DNA of 64,000 nt, taken from NCBI RefSeq assembly GCF_000340215.1, contig NW_006921548.1, positions 731,400-795,399 of the forward strand, read 5' to 3'. The DNA comes from Pseudocercospora fijiensis CIRAD86 (Eukaryota; Ascomycota; Dothideomycetes; Mycosphaerellales; Mycosphaerellaceae). The notes beneath the pieces are model-generated. The model did no database searches and was not told where the DNA came from. It worked only from the letters and a program-made list of their open reading frames with translations. A program made the position numbers and the translations under genes. Below are positions 59,097 to 64,000 of this stretch, piece by piece; within the stretch, counting starts at the first letter, position 1, and every line of letters begins with the position of its first letter.

Positions 59097-59296
59097 ATAG
59101 GGTTAGGGTTCGATTTAATTAGGGTAATATAGTCTAGTATTAGGGCTATTATACCCTGATCTTTTATAGAAATTTACTATCTAAGCCATACTAAACGATT
59201 CTATAGACGGCTCTATCGACGTATTTCGTCGGGACCGTCCCTCGGAAATACCCCGGTCCGCTTAGTCAGCACGACAGGGTTAGGGTTAGGCATAGT
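59097..59296 (+). repeat. Telomere-like motifs inside the array unit
   Basis: GGGTTAGGGTT at about 59100 and AGGGTTAGGGTTAGG at 59277, both reading TTAGGG on the plus strand. They repeat in each unit at 1164-bp spacing. Confidence 0.85.
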
Positions 59297-62004
59297 AGTA
59301 GTAGGTTATTAGTTTTGAATATTTAATTCGATTACTAAGTAGTATAAAACAGTAGTGATTTATTCAAGTACGTAGCATATTTTTAATATTCGAATAAAAA
59401 TACTATAGAATGTTCTAGGACGTATTCTACTAGTAAAAATCGGGCTTAGGGCTAGTATAAAAAGTGACTAAATTTAAGTAATTAGTATAGTTCTAGAAGG
59501 GTTATAGGTCCTAAACGACGGCTAGAATAGTCTAGTATTTAATAGGGCCTCGCTACGTCGCCGTCGCTATTATTTGTTTTAGGCTTTCTCGGGCTAGGGC
59601 TGCCAAGCGTTACACTAGGGTTGCCAAGCGTTACACTAGGGCTGCCAAGCGTTACACTAGGGCTGCCAAGCGTTACACTTGCCTAGAAGTATTTTTAATA
59701 AATTAATAAAAATACTAGGGCGGTTTCTACGTATTATACTCGATATAATAGGCCTAGAACTACGACTTAGAAGTAGTATACTAGTAGTAATAGGGGTTAG
59801 GGGGGTCCTACTACTATATAGGGTAGCCAAGCGTTACACTCGGGCTGCTAAGCGTTACACTTGCCTAGAAGTATTTTTAATAAATTAATAAAAATACTAG
59901 GCTGACTTCTACGTATTATACTCGATATATTAGGCCTAGAACTACGACTTAGAAGTATTCTACTAGTAATAATGAGGGTTCTAAGTATAGGGTCTTATAA
60001 AAATTAGGTAGAAATTCAAAGGAATTTTCATTAAATCTCTAAGTAGGTAAATAAATTATATCGAGTACTATAGATTTATTCTAACGGTCTAGCTATCGAA
60101 TAAGTAGTATAAAATAGTAGTAATCATATTTTTAGTCCCAAGTACTAATAAAAATTAGCTAAAAATTCAAGGCAACTAGAATAAAATATCTAAGTAAGTA
60201 AATAAATCGTAGCAAATTTCTACTAACTGTCTACGATATTTTAGCGGCTAAATAGCTAGTATAGGGTTAGGGTTCGATTTAATTAGGGTAATATAGTCTA
60301 GTATTAGGGCTATTATACCCTGATCTTTTATAGAAACTTACTATCTAAGCCATACAAAACGATTCTATAGACGGCTCTATCGACGTATTTCGTCGGGACC
60401 GTCCCTCGGAAATACCCCGGTCCGCTTAGTCAGCACGACAGGGTTAGGGTTAGGCATAGTAGTAGTAGGTTATTAGTTTTGAATATTTAATTCGATTACT
60501 AAGTAGTATAAAACAGTAGTGATTTATTCAAGTACGTAGCATATTTTTAATATTCGAATAAAAATACTATAGAATGTTCTAGGACGTATTCTACTAGTAA
60601 AAATCGGGCTTAGGGCTAGTATAAAAAGTGACTAAATTTAAGTAATTAGTATAGTTCTAGAAGGGTTATAGGTCCTAAACGACGGCTAGAATAGTCTAGT
60701 ATTTAATAGGGCCTCGCTACGTCGCCGTCGCTATTATTTGTTTTAGGCTTTCTCGGGCTAGGGCTGCCAAGCGTTACACTAGGGTTGCCAAGCGTTACAC
60801 TAGGGCTGCCAAGCGTTACACTAGGGCTGCCAAGCGTTACACTTGCCTAGAAGTATTTTTAATAAATTAATAAAAATACTAGGGCGGTTTCTACGTATTA
60901 TACTCGATATAATAGGCCTAGAACTACGACTTAGAAGTAGTATACTAGTAGTAATAGGGGTTAGGGGGGTCCTACTACTATATAGGGTAGCCAAGCGTTA
61001 CACTCGGGCTGCTAAGCGTTACACTTGCCTAGAAGTATTTTTAATAAATTAATAAAAATACTAGGCTGACTTCTACGTATTATACTCGATATATTAGGCC
61101 TAGAACTACGACTTAGAAGTATTCTACTAGTAATAATGAGGGTTCTAAGTATAGGGTCTTATAAAAATTAGGTAGAAATTCAAAGGAATTTTCATTAAAT
61201 CTCTAAGTAGGTAAATAAATTATATCGAGTACTATAGATTTATTCTAACGGTCTAGCTATCGAATAAGTAGTATAAAATAGTAGTAATCATATTTTTAGT
61301 CCCAAGTACTAATAAAAATTAGCTAAAAATTCAAGGCAACTAGAATAAAATATCTAAGTAAGTAAATAAATCGTAGCAAATTTCTACTAACTGTCTACGA
61401 TATTTTAGCGGCTAAATAGCTAGTATAGGGTTAGGGTTCGATTTAATTAGGGTAATATAGTCTAGTATTAGGGCTATTATACCCTGATCTTTTATAGAAA
61501 CTTACTATCTAAGCTATACAAAACGATTCTATAGACGGCTCTATCGACGTATTTCGTCGGGACCGTCCCTCGGAAATACCCCGGTCCGCTTAGTCAGCAC
61601 GACAGGGTTAGGGTTAGGCATAGTAGTAGTAGGTTATTAGTTTTGAATATTTAATTCGATTACTAAGTAGTATAAAACAGTAGTGATTTATTCAAGTACG
61701 TAGCATATTTTTAATATTCGAATAAAAATACTATAGAATGTTCTAGGACGTATTCTACTAGTAAAAATCGGGCTTAGGGCTAGTATAAAAAGTGACTAAA
61801 TTTAAGTAATTAGTATAGTTCTAGAAGGGTTATAGGTCCTAAACGACGGCTAGAATAGTCTAGTATTTAATAGGGCCTCGCTACGTCGCCGTCGCTATTA
61901 TTTGTTTTAGGCTTTCTCGGGCTAGGGCTGCTAAGCGTTATACTAGGGTTGCCAAGCGTTACACTAGGGCTGCTAAGCGTTACACTAGGGCTACTAAGCG
62001 TTAC

Positions 62005-64000
62005 TATAAGGCACTTTGGGGTTAGGGTTAGGCATATAGCGGGCGTATAGCAGGGCGCCGGCGTCGGGCTAATTAGCTATAACTAGCGATACGGTAAGGG
62101 CCGCGGGCTAATTAGCTATAACTAGCGATAGGAACGCTCGCCCTCGCGCGCGACGTCGACGAGCCCTATTTACTATTTATCGCCTCCCTTATAGAACTAT
62201 TCTCTATTTATTCGATATTATAATATCGAAGGTATAAAAGAATATATTCTCGCGCCTACTCGTAGGCCGCCTACGTATATTGCGAGCTAAATAAGAAGGC
62301 GGTCGCATTCTTAGTCGTATCTCGACTACGCCCGCGTCGGGCTAATTAGCTATAACTAGCGATACGGTAAGGGCCGCGGGCTAATTAGCTATAACTAGCG
62401 ATAGGAACGCTCGCCCTCGCGCGCGACGTCGACGAGCCCTATTTACTATTTATCGCCTCCCTTATAGAACTATTCTCTATTTATTCGATATTATAATATC
62501 GAAGGCATAAAAGAATATATTCTCGCGCCTGCTTGTAGGCCGCCTACGTATATTGCGAGCTAAACAAGAAGGCGGTCGTATTCTTAGTCGTGTCTCGACT
62601 ACGCCCGCGTCGGGCTAATTAGCTATAACTAGCGATACGGCAAGGGCCGCGGGCTAATTAGCTATAACTAGCGATAGGAACGCTCGCCCTCGCGCGCGAC
62701 GTCGACTAGCCCTATTTACTATTTATCGCCTCCCTTATAGAACTATTCTCTTAGAGTACTCTCTATAAGCTATACCGCGAAGATACCCTCCGCGGCCTTC
62801 GCGAAGCAGTCTTAATAACTCGCTATACTCTATATGCCGCTAAGGACGCATTTAATAGCAAAGTCGGTATCTATACTAAGGTAAGTCTCGCCTTTACCCC
62901 TTTAACGCGCCGCCCGTTATATACTAACCTAAGTAGGTTTATATCTGCGGCGCGACTTTGTCTATACGTAGCTTCGCCGTCCGCGTTACTTTTAGTCTCC
63001 TCCGTACTAGTAAGAAAGTTCTATAGGAACCGCGAAGATGCCCTCCGCGGCCTTCGCGAAGTAGTCTTAATAACTCGCTACACTCTATATGCCGCTAAGG
63101 ACGTATTTAATAGCAAAGTCGGCATCTATACGAAGGTTAGTCTCGCCTTTACCCCTTTAACGCGCCGCCCGTTATATACTAACCTAAGTAGGTTTACATC
63201 TACGGCGCGACTTTGTCTATACGTAGCTTCGCCGTCCGCGTTACTTTTAGTCTCCTCCGTACTAGTAAGAAAGTTCTATAGGAACAGTTAAAGCGCCTTA
63301 TCGCCGGCAGCTTAGTCGTTCTTATACTAATAAATAACAAGTTCGTATCTCGCGCTATTGTCGCTACTATTGCCGCTCGACTACTAGAGGGACTTTAGTA
63401 GAATCTACCTAAGCTTAATCTCGCCTTTGCCCGTCCCGAGGAGTTAGAGCTAGATCCTACTATAGAATATCTTATAGTAGAGGACCGTAGCGGACTTTTC
63501 GAAGCCAATCGGCACACCTTGCTTAGCCTTTAGCATATAATACGCGAGGGTTTCCCCTTATTAGAGTACCTCGTTAGTATATAGCCTTATATTTCGGCGC
63601 CTAAGTATTTCAAAGCATAGCCGAAGCGAGATCTAAGCTCTGTCCTAGTTAATAACTCTAACGAGAGCTTCGAGAATGTTAATATAGTTAAGCACTAGCC
63701 TTCTAAGCCTAATAGTACTCTAGACGCCTCCTAACTAGAAGCGCTCCGTCGTATTCTAACGGCGCGTCTTGCTATTATTTAAGGCCTACCCGGTACTAGC
63801 AAGACCTATGTCTCTATATAAGCTATTAAAGTAATGCTCGAGAACTAGAATAAGGGAGATCTACTAATAATTATCGCTTATTAGACTAACTACGCTATCG
63901 ACTAGTTTTTACGTTATATCGCTATATTCGAGGAAGAATTTACACGTCTCGGTAGTCGTAGTAAGGACAAGGATATCGTTAAGCCGCTTCGTTAAGATAC
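62005..64000. repeat. Subtelomere-like block, copy 2 (runs off the window)
   Basis: The same layout as 46270-48265, joined directly to the partial last unit of the 1164-bp array through ACTATAAGGCACTTTGGGGT. The telomere-like seed is GGGGTTAGGGTTAGG (62018-62032). The three repeats start near 62064, 62336 and 62609. Retained CA/TG show it is less RIP-affected than copy 1. Confidence 0.92.
63286..64000 (+). pseudogene. Upf1/ZNFX1-like SF1 helicase, N-terminal fragment (copy 2, cut by window end)
   Basis: The same frame as the first copy but closer to the ancestor: VTVAARLLEG-type region, RILTARLAII*GLPGTSKTY near 63770-63800 and EEEFTRLGSRSKDKDIVKPL near 63940-63985. Walker A reads GLPGTSKT, intermediate between GPPGTGKT and GLPGTSKI of copy 1. 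It is already joined to the 41-bp hairpin repeat start (GCCGCTTCGTTAAGAT) at 63983, so the truncation predates the block duplication. Confidence 0.82.

Larger units (their letters stand above)
58259..61999. repeat. 1164-bp tandem array, 3 full units plus partial
   Basis: Units start at 58259, 59423, 60587 and 61751 with TATTCTACTAGTAAAAATCG, at exact 1164-bp spacing. Only about three substitutions were noticed among the three full units (near 59171-59196 and their equivalents), one of them CCATA/CTATA. Each unit holds four 21-bp repeats, a duplicated segment with an AGTATTTTTA...TAAAAATACT stem, and two telomere-like motifs (GGGTTAGGGTTCG and GGGTTAGGGTTAGGC). CA and TG are present throughout (CCAAGCGTTACACT, GTCAGCACGACAGGG), unlike the flanks. 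The small open frame seen three times has no ATG start and is not called as a gene. Confidence 0.95.

Overview
This window looks like repeat-rich, subtelomere-type chromatin from a filamentous ascomycete (Pezizomycotina). Almost all of it appears to have been mutated by repeat-induced point mutation (RIP). Seen directly: CpA and TpG dinucleotides are nearly absent over long stretches while TpA and CpG are abundant. Open reading frames are broken almost only by TAG/TAA at places where Gln or Trp codons are expected. Only short intact ORFs survive, but long ghost reading frames can be followed by reading those stops as ancient Gln/Trp. Telomere-type TTAGGG runs occur internally at about 46.3, 59.1-59.3, 60.3-60.4, 61.4-61.6 and 62.0 kb. 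I cannot name the species. There is one 100-N assembly gap (49583-49682).

Layout. 0-2.7 kb: unrecognised degenerate coding tracts. 2.7-7.8 kb (-): Helitron Rep/Pif1-type helicase remnant. 7.8-10.2 kb: a small coiled-coil coding remnant and several minisatellites. 10.3-20.9 kb (+): a run of broken non-transposon-looking genes: an unknown gene, a BTB/POZ gene, a very long unknown coding tract (over 6 kb) and an RG-rich protein. 21.6-22.9 kb: an AT-rich minisatellite in two opposing arms. 24.3-35.5 kb (+): a Ty1/copia retrotransposon with three insertions, each with a target-site duplication: a Mutator-like element (9-bp TSD), a solo LTR (5-bp TSD) and a 142-bp MITE (TA TSD). 35.8-39.1 kb: a pogo/Fot1-like DNA transposon whose 25-bp terminal repeats match that MITE. 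42-44.2 kb (-): hAT transposase remnant. 44.5-46.2 kb: an unknown coiled-coil gene and repeats.

46.3-64.0 kb is the subtelomere-like part. Two copies of one block (46.27-48.27 and 62.0-64.0 kb) each carry a TTAGGG seed, two sets of direct repeats and the N-terminal half of a Upf1/ZNFX1-like SF1 helicase with a decayed Walker A. Between them lie: a long unknown gene with a 30-bp/10-residue repeat tract; an unknown minus-strand gene with a basic KKRKR patch; two small nuclear-looking coding tracts; and a near-identical 1164-bp tandem array holding telomere-like motifs. A palindrome with core TAGGTAYRTACCTA recurs in the spaces between coding tracts from 48.8 to 57.5 kb.

How it fits together: the region is mostly a layered transposon graveyard. 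The array and the second helicase block retain more CpA/TpG and internal identity than their surroundings. They therefore look younger than the main RIP episode, or homogenised after it. Coordinates of degenerate coding tracts are approximate. Functions are given only where family motifs were read.
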